From: Acanthopleura granulata
Lineage: Eukaryota > Mollusca > Polyplacophora > Chitonida > Chitonidae
Direction: 5' to 3'
DNA length: 64,000 nt
NCBI GenBank assembly: GCA_016165875.1
Contig: JABBOT010000002.1
Span: 32,105,642-32,169,641 of the forward strand
Both the position numbers and the translations under genes were made by a program. The notes below the pieces were generated by a model. That model was not told the DNA's origin, did not search any database, and worked only from the letters and a program-made list of their open reading frames with translations. Positions 1 through 12,100 of this stretch are shown piece after piece (positions within the stretch are counted from its first letter, which is position 1; each line of letters begins with the position of its first letter).

Positions 1-1532
1 TGCGGTGATTAGGAATACGTTATCACATGCTCGGAACAAATATGGTTCATTGACCAATATAACTACAGTAAGGCCACATACAAAGAGAAGTCTTCACAAC
101 TCCGAGACTGATTAAGGGACCTGAGCAGAGATGTTTTGACAAAGTAATGATTGTTTCTTGTCGCGCAGATACTAAATTAACTATGAGCGTTACCATTGAT
201 TTTGTGAAAGAAAAAGCACACTGCACTTCTTTACGACGCACTAAGGTCAAGAGGTGTGTCAAACTGGACTATATACGTACACATTTAGTTCTTTTGTGAC
301 AAAAATCTTAAGTTTCAGATAGATTTATGTTACACATTAATGGTTATATCCGCGAAGTGTTTTAAGCCCTGTTTTCATGTGGGTCTTGTAAACCTTTCCC
401 GGACAGACACATCAATTTGCTCTTGCCAGTGTTATCAAATGCATTCCCACACATTCTTAATCACGCACAGAAGAAGGGCCTCTACTGCGGATTCGGTTAG
501 CCGTATTTCAATCGAATTATGCGACAATATTATTTAGTTGAGAGGCTTTATAAGGCTGCAGTATATGCCTTTGGGAAAAGAATCCTCACATAAAACATAA
601 CACGATAAATATGAATCTAGAAGAAAATGAGCAGATATACTAAAGTGCGTACACGGGAGTAAAATATGGAGCATAAACCATTCACTCGATTGCCTCCAAG
701 GAACACTGATAGCGGAAACATTCCTAATCCGCTAACAATCTGTCGTGTACTCTCCATGTAAACTACTTTGATTTCTGCCGTGAATCGCGCTGTGGACGAG
801 GCGAAGAAAAAAATAGAAGTTCGATAATAATCCTAGTTCAGGGAAGACCGGACGAGTTTGGTCTAGATCGTTATCCCTCAGAGCTACAGCTTGCTATTGG
901 CAGAGCTATCTTAAGCCGGCCTATCTAAACGTTTGATCCACTCTATCTTCCTCTCTAATTGGAATTCAATTAATTCAGCAGTACCTCGCGAAGAGCCACT
1001 CCTGACATCTCTGCACAGATGAAGACGACTTGGCTCAGTAAACTGTACCTTATTACTTTTGGAAGGTAAAATCATTATATGCCTCGGTTTTGGGCATGTC
1101 TTATAACTACTTAACAGAGCTATACATATGCTCTGCGTATCTCTCCACCTGACGTGAATGTACTCACTGATGGTGAGTGATTCTGACAACCGGGTAACAG
1201 TGACGGAGCCATGTGTATGCCAGTGAGTCCCAAGGTATACCAAGTCAATTTCCAATAACATTAAATTCTTTACAATGTGGAATGAGTGGCTAGGGCGATT
1301 CTAATGGGAAACGATATTGAGTTATGGCTCATGACCAAGGTAGGCGTAGCGCCATCTAAGGAAAGATAACTCAGTAATATAGTCCTGTCTGCCATAACTC
1401 AGTATTGTTTCTCATTGTACGAGCAAGTGTTCGACATTTGTATGTGTAGCTGATGGTTTAAAGTGATACGTCATTTGCGGCAGTGAAACAGTGATGTTGT
1501 GGATCTGTAGAGAACATGGATCAGTATTCTGG
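1..1532. other. intergenic, no gene recognised
   Basis: No exon with splice signals, no RNA gene and no clear repeat was recognised here. Open frames up to 116 codons on either strand have no family resemblance and no splice context, so I treat them as chance. A short string like aaagataactcag near 1362 recurs near 2030 inside the palindrome and may be a repeat end. Confidence 0.5.
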
Positions 1533-2036
1533 CTATTAACGTTAAAGGAAAAGACGTCGTAAAAATGAGCCTATGGTGAGTAAAAACACGACTAAAACTG
1601 TATCTGAAATTATCTTCACTGAATGTTTTAGATTTTTGTTCACCAAAATAAAGGTAGTGAAATGTTTTGATTGTATGATGGGTTTTATGGACCATGTTCG
1701 TGACGTCACGCTGACGTTTCTGTGGCCCTAAGCAGAAATGTAATGTCATATTAGCGCTTTAATACTCAGGTAATCATTACAGCATTACTCTTCACAAGAA
1801 CTTTATTCAGAGCTGAATTTAAAGGTGTGCGCAATGTTGTGTGACGTCGCTGGTCAAGCACATTATCAATATGATCCATAAAATCCACCATACGATCAAC
1901 ACATATGACTGCGTTTATTTTGGTGAAAAAAAATCTAAACAATTCCGTGAAGGTATTTTCAGATACAGTTGTTTTCACTCTATCATTGTTGTTGTTCATT
2001 TTTACGAGGTCTATCCCCTTAAGGCAAAGATAACTC
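1533..2036. repeat. long imperfect palindrome (foldback element)
   Basis: The segment 1533-1735 read on the minus strand matches 1838-2036 on the plus strand over about 200 bp, with a spacer of about 100 bp. Shared landmarks in the same order are gtgacgtc, a gatccataaaa-like block, tttattttggtgaa, a frcagatacag-like block and catttttacga. Open frames on opposite strands of the two arms give related peptides (MVHKTHHTIKT against MIHKIHHTINT, and YFGEQKSK against YFGEKKSK), as expected from inverted copies. This fits a foldback transposon or two head-to-head repeat copies. No protein or terminal duplication was identified. Confidence 0.7.
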
Positions 2037-2340
2037 AGAAATTTCACAAGTGAGCAGTTCAAAAATCAACACTGTGTTTGTTGCGTGCTGCTTGCGCTGA
2101 CAGAACCAGTTATAAAGTGGCAAAACATTTTTTTAATCACGAGTGTATATGGAATTCCAATATAGCGAGCCCCGGCATGTCTTCGTCAAAGTCTAATTTG
2201 CTGTCTTCCGTACAATGGCCAGACTGCTGTTGGCTGTTTTGGGCCAAACCACGTAAGTTGATTTCGCAAGAACAGTATAGAGTGCCGACCCTTTGGCGAT
2301 AACTCCTCCAAACAATGGCTGCTCTTATAACAATATACCC
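2037..2340. other. intergenic, nothing recognised
   Basis: Unique-looking AT-rich DNA between the palindrome and a truncated SINE. No feature supported. Confidence 0.4.
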
Positions 2341-2555
2341 AGAAGCCTCCCACCAATGTGGTCGCTGCGTGTTCATGTTCAGCTCATGCTGGCTTCCTCT
2401 CCGGCCGCACGTAAGAATGTCAGCCAGCAACCTGCGGATGCTCGTGGGTTTCCCCCAGGCTCTGCCCGGTTTCCTCCCACCACAATGCCGGCCGCCCTCG
2501 AATACGTGAAATATTCTTGACTACGGCTTAAAACACAAATTAAACAAGTAAATAC
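2341..2555 (+). repeat. molluscan tRNA-derived SINE, 5'-truncated
   Basis: The body runs from agaagcctcccaccaat through tggcttcctctccggccg, ctgcccggtttcctcccacc and a gaaatattcttgactacgg block to a (taaa)-rich tail. The tRNA-like A-box head found in the fuller copies at 35.2 and 46.4 kb is missing, so this copy is truncated at its 5' end. Several point differences suggest an old insertion. Confidence 0.85.
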
Positions 2556-4559
2556 ATATAACTATTTAAATTTTGTAGTTCCTGCTCTGCTTTAACTCTG
2601 TTTGTTTTAATATTTTTTATTAAATTTATATTGAGTTCGACAGAATTTATCTTCTGTGTGATATACATATACGAGATCTGGCTGGATTGCAAACAGCATA
2701 TTTACGTTATGAACCAAAATGCGAGTTAGTTACGACTGTCCTTGCCTATTTTATTTACGTTGCTGATTCGTTTGTCCACATGTACCTGGTAAATAATCGA
2801 GGTATGGTGCAAACCCACCCAACCTTTACCTTAATGAATGTTGGTCATAACTTAATGTTGACTGTCTCTAAACTTACACAATTTGTGTACTACTGCTACA
2901 CAAAACTACGCGTGCATTGTTGGCACAATACTGTGTACCACTCGTATCAAAGCAGTTTTTACAGAGCAGTAAACGAGTAACTTGATAGCCTTTTGATGCC
3001 GTTGTATTTTTAAAAAAATCATGTGAAGTCGCCAGTGCGTTTTTTGTCTTTGATTAGAAATTTTGTGTTGTCAGGTGTTTGGAAATGTGAATCATGATTG
3101 GTCAGTCTCAGAATGGACGTCACAAATTGCCATAAGGCGGAAGTTTCAACAGTTTCAAGACCAAGTTCAAGCCATGTCATTTTATAATCACTCAAGAGCC
3201 CTTAATAATCTTGTTACTTCCTGTATTCTAAATAGTTCAGTCTATAATTTCATCAATGTTTCTACACGGTTGTACAGAAAGATAGTTTCTTTAGGTGACA
3301 AAGCACCGATGGTAGGGTGTAAGTAAATCATAATAACTCATATTCAAACCTCAAACCATTTTTATTAATAGTGGTTCGCGTATTCATTTGTTGTTTTTCA
3401 TGGTTATTATACAGATTGCTTTTCTTTTTTTTTAACAGAGACATGTTCAAGTATTATTATTGAGAACAAGAATGTTTTCTTTACATGATTTGAGACGAAT
3501 GCCGTTTGTCACCAAAAGTGTGTTCCAACGTACCACCTTAGCCATGACATTTCGAACCAAACATCACGCCGAATTCAATACCTGGGAAGAGCCCCAAAGA
3601 GTAGAGCTCAATTATCAGTTCTTTTGCAATTACGATCGTGAGAAAAAGTGAGTTCTGATGCCAAACACACCTGAGGGGAACCCAGTTATGGAGCAGCGCT
3701 ACTCAGCTCTCCATCCCATGCCGGGATAAGCAGTGCGGAACCTGGCGCCATCTGGTGGATCAAAGTATTGATCTTATTGCGTCTTGTCAATGGGTCTTCC
3801 AAATGGAGGCCCCCTGAATTATTAATCGCGACATCCAACGAACTGCATCAGCATAATGATAGAAAGTTTCAGTTTACGTGCTGATATTTTTCGTATTTTC
3901 TATGTCTATCTTCAGACTTTTTTCTCCTTATGCAGGCCTGTCGTGCATGCAATAGCTAACCGGGAAGGGACCTGAAATGTTTGGATGATGTTCAGATAAC
4001 CCTTAGTGGTAGTTTCACTGACGCATGATCACAAACAAGGGTCTTGTTACTGAGATACACATAGATAAGGAGGTTACGATGGGCGTGCTGTCTGGGTATT
4101 GCTTAAACGCCTTAGTGAAGGCACATAAGCCATCGGTTATATGAAGATGTGTGGCATTAGGAAGGAGTCAGTTATTAATTTGAAGAGTCCGACAAGTCAA
4201 ATAACTTTAGATATCACAGGGCTACGTGCTTACCTCCACCACGTGTGCAAGGATTGCTTTCGACTTATGATTCCCTAACCATTGCTTTGCAAAGAAACAG
4301 CGATATCCTTGTTTGATGAGTGGACAAGAAGCACGCAATGGTCTGGCTAAACCAACGGTGGAGGTCCATATCGGGATTATTGGTCATAGCGTGATAGGTT
4401 GTCCATGCCAGTGATATCGATTGTGTGTCTGCCAGACATCACAGAAAACATGTAGATGTTTGTCTCTCGCGTGATATAAGTTAGTGATACAATACATGCC
4501 TATACAATTATGGTTCTTTGTGGGTCATTTGGGGCCCTCTGGATCATCCCGCTCACGCC
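2556..4559. other. intergenic, no gene recognised
   Basis: AT-rich DNA with open frames of up to 97 codons (2687-2980, 3063-3326, 3460-3651) that lack splice context and family resemblance. The stretch near 3660-3780 (GC-richer, with catccc atgccgggataagc type text) may be part of an unidentified repeat. Confidence 0.4.
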
Positions 4560-4740
4560 ATGATCTTTCTGCAGTCCATCGATCCCTGGTCAATGAGATC
4601 CCAGGCTAGAATCCCGCCCTGGGAGGTTTGGCAGTGAGGTTTGTTTGTGTTCTTGATGAAGGGCCAGTTTACTCCTGCCACTCCGGTATGCTCCACTTAT
4701 AAACTTCGGCGTTAAATAGCATCAATCCAAGGAATAATGG
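4560..4740 (+). repeat. possible tRNA-related SINE of a second family
   Basis: A B-box-like string (ggctagaatcccgccc) is followed about 80 bp later by ctgccactccggtatgctcc and ggcgttaaatagcatcaatcc. That is the kind of tail seen in another molluscan SINE class. The A box is not clear, so this is tentative. Confidence 0.35.
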
Positions 4741-5039
4741 AATACTGAGTTTATTATTTTGGAAACTGGCCTCCTTTACATAACTAATCATGTGTTGATA
4801 TATTGCCACTGTTGCATTAAACCCAATCATTCATTCTTCTGGGTTGTTTAGATGCTCTTTCCACATGTATTTCTTTGTTCAGAAATGCACGTCGCTTTTC
4901 ACATTCTTTCGCGGGCATTCCACACCCATGGTCTTTGTTACTGTCCATAGGTAGGGGAGCAAAAAGTGGGTTTTATAAAGACCTATATTCAGTATCATAC
5001 CTTTCGCAGAATTGCCACCCTGAAATGTCATTCACCAAA

Positions 5040-5455
5040 TATGGCGATTCGCCCTGCCACAATATGTCGGCTGCAGCCCAAACGATTAGACCGTAAAACG
5101 TTTAACACAAGACGCGATCCCTAGCTCCCTAGCTGTATACCGACATTAGCTCAATTGTTTAACAATTTAAGACGCCTAAAACAGTATTTCCAGCATGAGT
5201 CCAAACATATGACACTCTGAAACACTTTACAATTGACATGGAGCCTCGTCTTGCCTCAGTGTACAGGCACCAGATCACTCTGAACATATTACTCCAGACA
5301 AGGCGCTTCGCCTTGTCACAGTATGTCGGCACCAGCCCAAACATTTGACATCCTAAAACGCCTAACACAAGGTATAGTCCTTCCTTTTGTGACAATGTAC
5401 CGGGACCAGTTCAAACATTTGACAGCCCGAAATACACCAAACATAGCACCTTGCT
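5040..5455. repeat. degenerate tandem array, ~70-80 bp unit
   Basis: About five diverged copies of a unit containing a tcggcaccagcccaaacat / ttgacatcctaaaacgcc core can be followed at about 5065, 5195, 5265, 5325 and 5400. The minus-strand open frames at 5159-5561 run through this array and are products of the repetition, not genes. Confidence 0.6.
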
Positions 5456-5924
5456 TTATAACCATCTGGGCCAATCGTGCTCTGATGGTTATTAAATGAA
5501 TAACTTTTGTTTTCATCACAGCAATTGATTTACCATAGGTATGTGTTGGAACAAATTTCAATAAAACATGTAGCAGTCATTATAATTTCTATCCTATATC
5601 TGCTTGATCCTCATTCAAAGATTTGATTTATTTACCAAACTGGGGGGCTAATTTGATATTACACATGCAGAATTCATCTCTGAATAATTGATATTGGGTG
5701 ATATCATTTGTCGACTCAAGTGAGATATTGACGGTAGCTGTTAGTGTCGGTGTGGTCTCCGATAAACCAGGCTAATTTGCCGGGTTATGCTAACCTGTCT
5801 GGCCTCTAGCACTCATTAAGTTGGGCGGGCCTGAATGGGAGGTATAGATGAAGATGACGCCATCGATCAGGTCAGCATGTGTCAATATAACATCCAAGAG
5901 CCAGCTCATCATGTAACCAGTTCA

Positions 5925-6365
5925 GTAAAGATGACCTAAACTTCCTGTTAAATGACACAAAATAAGGTAATCAACTGTGAAAAGACGCTAGAACTCAATA
6001 ACAATCTGTACCAATGGTGGTCAAAACATGTGACAAACTGTGGTTCCACTCTTTAGACCAACTGTCGCCAACACCACTCGTCAGGGAAAGCTCTACCAGA
6101 TAACATGACACCCAAAAGTAAACTTGTAATGTAATAACTTTAATAAATATCCCCTATAATTCTTGCAAAGATAACACAGGGCAATGAAGTGAAAAAAGAG
6201 GCCAGAACCCACTAACAGTCCGTGGACTTATCAATGGTTGACAAAAACATGAGATAAACTGTTTTTCCACTGTGTTTTAAGTTGTGATCAAAACCGTCAT
6301 CGAAGGCTACTCATCAAGGAAAACTGCAACAGATGTGAAGACAAATTACAAACAAAAACTGTGGA
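5925..6365. repeat. diverged tandem duplication, ~235 bp period
   Basis: The block around 5960-6110 (ggtggtcaaaacatgtgac, ttccactctttagacc, ctcgtcagggaaagc) recurs around 6195-6345 (atggttgacaaaaacatg, ttccactgtgtttta, ctcatcaaggaaaac). Divergence is high, so the duplication is old. There is no coding signal. Confidence 0.45.
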
Positions 6366-8299
6366 AAATGTAAGCATTGGTTTGGGATGAAGCCAGGATA
6401 CCATCGATAACCTACATTCTCTTCGCTTGAAGTCCTGGTCTCATTTCGAACACACACCTCAATAATATATTTGTAATTCAGACCACCTTTAAAGTGAAGT
6501 TTATCTTAGCTAAACTACAACCTGTACTGTTGACAAAAGCATTAATAGGTGTATCATTAATTAAAAACTGATACAGCCTGAAACCCAGTTTGAAAGGAAT
6601 TACATACAGGTTCAAAGCAGACAGAGGCCTGTTTATCTATTATCTGCCAATGCACAATACAGGGACTTTGAAGAGACGATGCCTCATGAAACTTTAAGTA
6701 ACCAGTGACTTAACATTCGGACCATCGTTAGTGTTGTTAAGTATAACGAAAATGGATATCATTCCTTGACTGCCTCAGTTTTCTGTAAATTACGTGAGTT
6801 TAGAAAACTCCACATGGCACTATGTCATTGGCCAGATAAAGTCTTGGAATGAATGAGTGAAAGGACGACTATGATTTGAGGCTAAACTTTGTAAAGAGTA
6901 AACATTTGCGATACCTGGTGTCAGGGAATGTCATAATAATATTATTATTCCTGTAGAAATCCTGTCAATTTATAAATTTTAAACATATACGTTAACTGGA
7001 ATATAATACACAATCAGCACTAGCCGAAAAAAATACCACAAACACCTATTTTTTTGAATAGCGGCCCTGTAACATTTCTTAAATGATGAATTTTGTTTGC
7101 ATGAAAATTGTTGCAAACATCTTGGAGTGGCATTTCCTATAACCAATGATCAACGGAGTTGTTAAAATTTAATTAGGGATCCAATAAACTTCAAATTCAT
7201 CCGTGTGACAATAAGAGTTATTACATTTTAGAAGCCTGTCCTTGCAAACAATCAAATTAAAACGGATGGAAGGGCTTTCTGAACTTGTTTGGCCTGCGAA
7301 GGGACATTAGGGCGGTATTGCAGTTGAAATTGTATTCATTGTCAACATTTTAAAACTCTTAAATCCGTTTGATTGAGACATTATATGGCGGGCAAACCAG
7401 ATGATCAGATGATGGCCACTGGTCTTGGGGAAATCATTAAGGCTTTACAAATTGAACCTGTTTCCAGAACTGCAGAACAGTGGAAATTACAAGGTGCAAT
7501 GCTTGGATATGTATTAAGATACACTTGTGTTTCTTCATTATCACAACACTGTATATGGTACGATGCCAGTTTTGGGACAAGCCCCAAAGGAATTTATTGA
7601 TATATTTGTATATATTTCACATGTTTCATATAATTCTTTTGCTGGATGGAACTGATAACCTTTGCTTGTTTCTAGGTTATACTTAAAATAATTAAATATA
7701 TATAATTATAACATCCCTACAAGAATCGCGAAAATCTACCAAAACCAAAAGCATTTCAAATCACACTAAATAGTATTCACTTGACATGTTATCATGATAT
7801 TGTCTTTGCTAAACACATATGCATCCACCCCTGTGCAAGTTTTATGCGTATTTTTCGAAATGTATATATTAGGTGAGCCTCAGTGATCGAACAGAGACGT
7901 CTCCCGCTATGTGTAAATCCTTGGGATGATCATACCTAAGTTAGAACGGAATGTTCCACTGACGGCAGATCGCTTAATTACCTAGGTTTTAATCAGTAAA
8001 GTTGCTAGAAGCATTCTTCCTTAAGGCCGTTGAACATGAACATGAAGATCAGAGTAATAGCAGACATTTGTAAAGAACATCAGTAAAGCTGGTTAAGGGT
8101 ATTCTGAAAAATTTCATCTCCTCTACTAATAAGGATACTGCATTCATATAACCATAGCATGTATAATGTTTGTCATTTTGTGGGCAAGATTACATGGACA
8201 TGTTTCTGGCGCGTGGGGATCAGGAGGCTTTAAGATTAACCATCTCACTCTTACTCCAAACAGATTGTATGTTGGAAAAATGAAATAGAATCTTGGAAG
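6366..8299. other. intergenic; one weak exon candidate at 7385-7492
   Basis: AT-rich DNA. A short frame starting with ATG at 7385 reads MAGKPDDQMMATGLGEI and onward to a gtgcaa that is a poor donor. It has a protein-like composition but no recognised family and no partner exon, so it is not called a gene. Nothing else is seen. Confidence 0.3.
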
Positions 8300-8615
8300 T
8301 CCAGAAAATCTATGGAATTGTTGTATTAGAACATTGTGTATCCTGAATTTAAGGCAAGTCCAGAAAACCTGATGGAATAGTTATACATATATATATCCTG
8401 AAATGAAGACTGTATCCTGAAGGCAAGTCGAGTCCAGGAAATCTGATGGAACAGCTGTACATATATATAGCTTCTGTATCCTGTAGGCCAAAAAACCTGA
8501 TGGAAGAGCTGCATTAGAACCCTCTATACCCTGAAGCCAAAGCAAGTAAAAAAAAAACGCCTGCGGTAATGGATGTATTAGAACCTTCTGTGTCTTGAAG
8601 GTAGGGCGAGTCTAG
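8300..8615. repeat. degenerate tandem array, ~70-80 bp unit
   Basis: Four or five diverged copies of a unit with 'gtccagaaaa.ctgatggaa.agctgt' and 'tgtatcctgaaggcaag' elements, some separated by short atatatat tracts. There is no coding signal. Confidence 0.6.
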
Positions 8616-9184
8616 AACGCTAGACGTCACTAGTGGTAAGATTTATCTGATGCAATCGCGTTCTTACTCTTCAGTTTGCTATGACATCATTTAATCGATA
8701 AAAAGAACATTCTTGTGATTTATGCTTCACAGCTGTTAAGTCTCTTTGAAGGGAATATTTTAGTCCTACCGTTAAAAGGAAACAACAATTAATTTTTAAG
8801 TTCCGTTTTTTTTCAACTTTAATTTTTTTAGCCACAACATTGTGAATTGCATTTGTTCAAACTGTGGTGTACGTGCATACTTTCGAAATCATGGATTGAT
8901 TTAACACGCTATATATGTTGTTTAAAATGTAGGAATAAAAATTTCTAAAAGTATCCACGTTTGAAAAATTAGAAAGCTCCATATAAGGAAACAATCTTTG
9001 AGAATATGGCTTCTCTTTAAGCCAAACTCGGTGACAGCCTACACTAAGGTATAGTTTGCTCCATAAATATGACCACCTGTGCCAAAAAGCCTTTGATGTC
9101 GTATCAGATGGTCAGGTTATGAAAAGATCACCGAGTGCATGTCTGGCCTAAGTGTGTTTCACTATGCTAGCATCTGCTTCATAA

Positions 9185-12100
9185 ATGCTCCAAAGCTTGT
9201 TGCCGGGAACAGATTCGTTAAGTTTGAGAAGCCCGATGGATTATTGTCTGTCACCTTCTCCACATGATGATTTTTCACCTGACGGTTCATATTACGGCGT
9301 CTCTGGTGGACGGATGGAGCACCCAGGTGAACCTGCGAGGCCAACAAGTGCAAGTGTTTTCACAACGAAAGGACAGGTATTAATCAGGCATCAGCCCTGA
9401 AGTTCATGAAAAAGTTTCTTACACAACTGAAACTTTACTGAGGTATTTTACCTGATTTAATGTCTTTGTAGGATGAGCGAGAAGACGTCATCTGGCCAAG
9501 CAATGCGAACATGTAGGACTGACGGTGTGAGTTAAGTCACATGATCAGCCTAGGAGGTCAGTGTGTTGTTCAAGTCTCCAGCCAGCGCTATTGGAAGCCA
9601 TGAGACCAGCAGTTCAAGCCAGCGTTCTGCGGAACCGTGTTAAGAGGGTCCGACGAATTGCACCCCAGGGCCCCCATCGTTTTTCCCTGCGAAGACTTTT
9701 GTTACTTACCGGAATAGGCACCGTGATCTTCATATCCGGTGTTGCCTTTACTGTTGTTGGTTATGAGAAAGGTCGCCCAGATCCACATTTGACGGCTGAA
9801 CAACAACAGTGAGTGCTCTTTTGATATTTCTTACCCATTAGTGAATCATGGCGACCGAAACTTTGTGTGCATCCAGGAATGTTTCACGGAGAAATTTTAC
9901 TGTGAAAGTCTTTGGCACACACATCTAAATCAATGAAGACTCGTGGTTTGGATGCAATTGAGAGACAAGTTACATATATTGCTTTCATTTAAATCCTTCC
10001 AACTTTTCCGTAAAACTGTTAACCTCTAACTATTTAATAGCACTTCACGGAACCAACAGCACGGATTCCAGTTAGCACTCAGAATTATTCCATTTATTTC
10101 TTTTATTTTCACCTGTATGGTGAGCTGCTATAGCAGATCTGATGGTTAAAAGTATTTTTTGTTGAAGAAAGTAAACAGAAGAAAATTCAATAAACGATAT
10201 CGATGGGAAGATATAACATTTTTTTCAGTGGACTTTCCAAGAAATGGGCCCATATCTTTGACATAAAAAGCTGACGTACAGAAACCATGGTGCGGTATTT
10301 TATGGCGGATTAGTCAGCCTTTTGATGAGGGCTTCTAGTGTAACAAACAAGGCATTATTGCCTCTTTTCTCGATCTGTGCGTGTTAACTGAAATATCTTT
10401 CCCCGTGGGGACGAATTTACATTAGGCGAGAGAACAAGTCCATTTCAGATTACTCTGGACAACAGCAAATTAATCTGTCCACATGGAAAAAGAAAAACAT
10501 TGCTTTCTGCTTTCCCATTAATGCTCATGATTTACAAGCTTACATTTCAGAACTTTTTTTGCATTATAAAGGTTGGCATTAATTCTGCCTTGGGAATAGA
10601 AAAAAAAAGTTGTTCTTCACAATGAGATATATTACGTGAAACATAAAAATAAATGACCACCGGATGAAGAAGTCGTCTTTATTTGTTTATATTTGCTAAA
10701 TATCAAAAATTCGGTTTAATCAGACATGCTCTACTGCCGTGTTGACTCTAACAACCTTGACGTTTACAGAATGTACAGGGCCTTGGGTCCCATCGGCTGT
10801 GTCGTCGGCACAGCATTTCTCTTTGGGGCCTGTATGTATTATTATTGCTTTGGAACTGGGGACGGATATGGACCAAGGACCGCGGTAAGTATATTACGGT
10901 CTTGTGGCCCCTGTATACCCATATACTCTTCTTTAATGGATCAAATACAAATCTGCAATAAAACATGTATATCTGATTGGTGTCTTCACTTCTGAAGATT
11001 TTTTTCTATTTCGTTCATGTCTGCTTAACATTCCTTTTTCAGTCTCAGGTATATTTTTAGTTAGTTTCATTTCGAAAATCACTAAAAATTTTGAACGTAC
11101 TATATCCAATTAAAACCAGTAACAGTGTTGTGTATCATGCAATCACTTATGACTGAAAATTGCTTGTTATCACTAAAAATTACAACAGTTCTGCGGGAAA
11201 AAATTCATATTTATCTAAATTGTAGACGAATAAGTGATTTAGAGAAACTGAAATGAATTACAGTTTCATGCCAAAAGGCGATAACAATGCGATGTGAGTC
11301 TGGTTTATTTGCTCATATATTTGTAAATAACACTTTTTACTGGCATATTGCGAAAAGGGATGTTAAATTGTGGAAAGCTGTTTTTGGGAGTCAATTTTGT
11401 CTGCCTATGGCATTCTAAATTGATATTTGGCCATTTAGAATGTCATATATAAACAATCGATAATCGACAACAGACGATACAGTATACACTTGAACATGCT
11501 GTGAAAAATCTATTGCACAGATTCCGTCGGGCATATATTGCTTTAAGTTCAGTCGTATGTTGTGATGCTCATAACTGTAACTATGGCGTTTTATGAATAG
11601 TGCTCAACCTAAAAAAAACAAGTCTCGTGTAACAGTGCCCGTTAGTACCCACGCGTTATTTCCGATTAGAAATTTGATAACTCATGGTAAATAAACTGAG
11701 GGCTGCAAGCAGGGCAAGTTCCTTATACGCCCCGTTGTTGTTAAAGGAATGCGATGCAAATCTGTTGAGGCAAACTTGATTTCTTCTCATGGCATAACAA
11801 CAGGGTTTGTGTATACTGGATTTTATGGAAGTGTGTAAAAATCATAAGGTCAAACTCTGCAGCGGCGCTGAAGTCTTCAGATAAAAACTGGGCCTTCCAA
11901 ATCGATAGGAGTAAACCCCTTGGCCATCACAGCCACAGGCACTATATAGCTTCGGTAGAAATGTCACAAAAAGGAACAGTTGCATTGCATGTGAGAGAGG
12001 CACCCGTTTGTGGTGATGCCAGGTAGAACTTGTTGATGTTCCAAGCAGAAAGCTCACTTTAAAGAAAGAAAACAACACTTTAAAGTTCAAATTAAATTAG

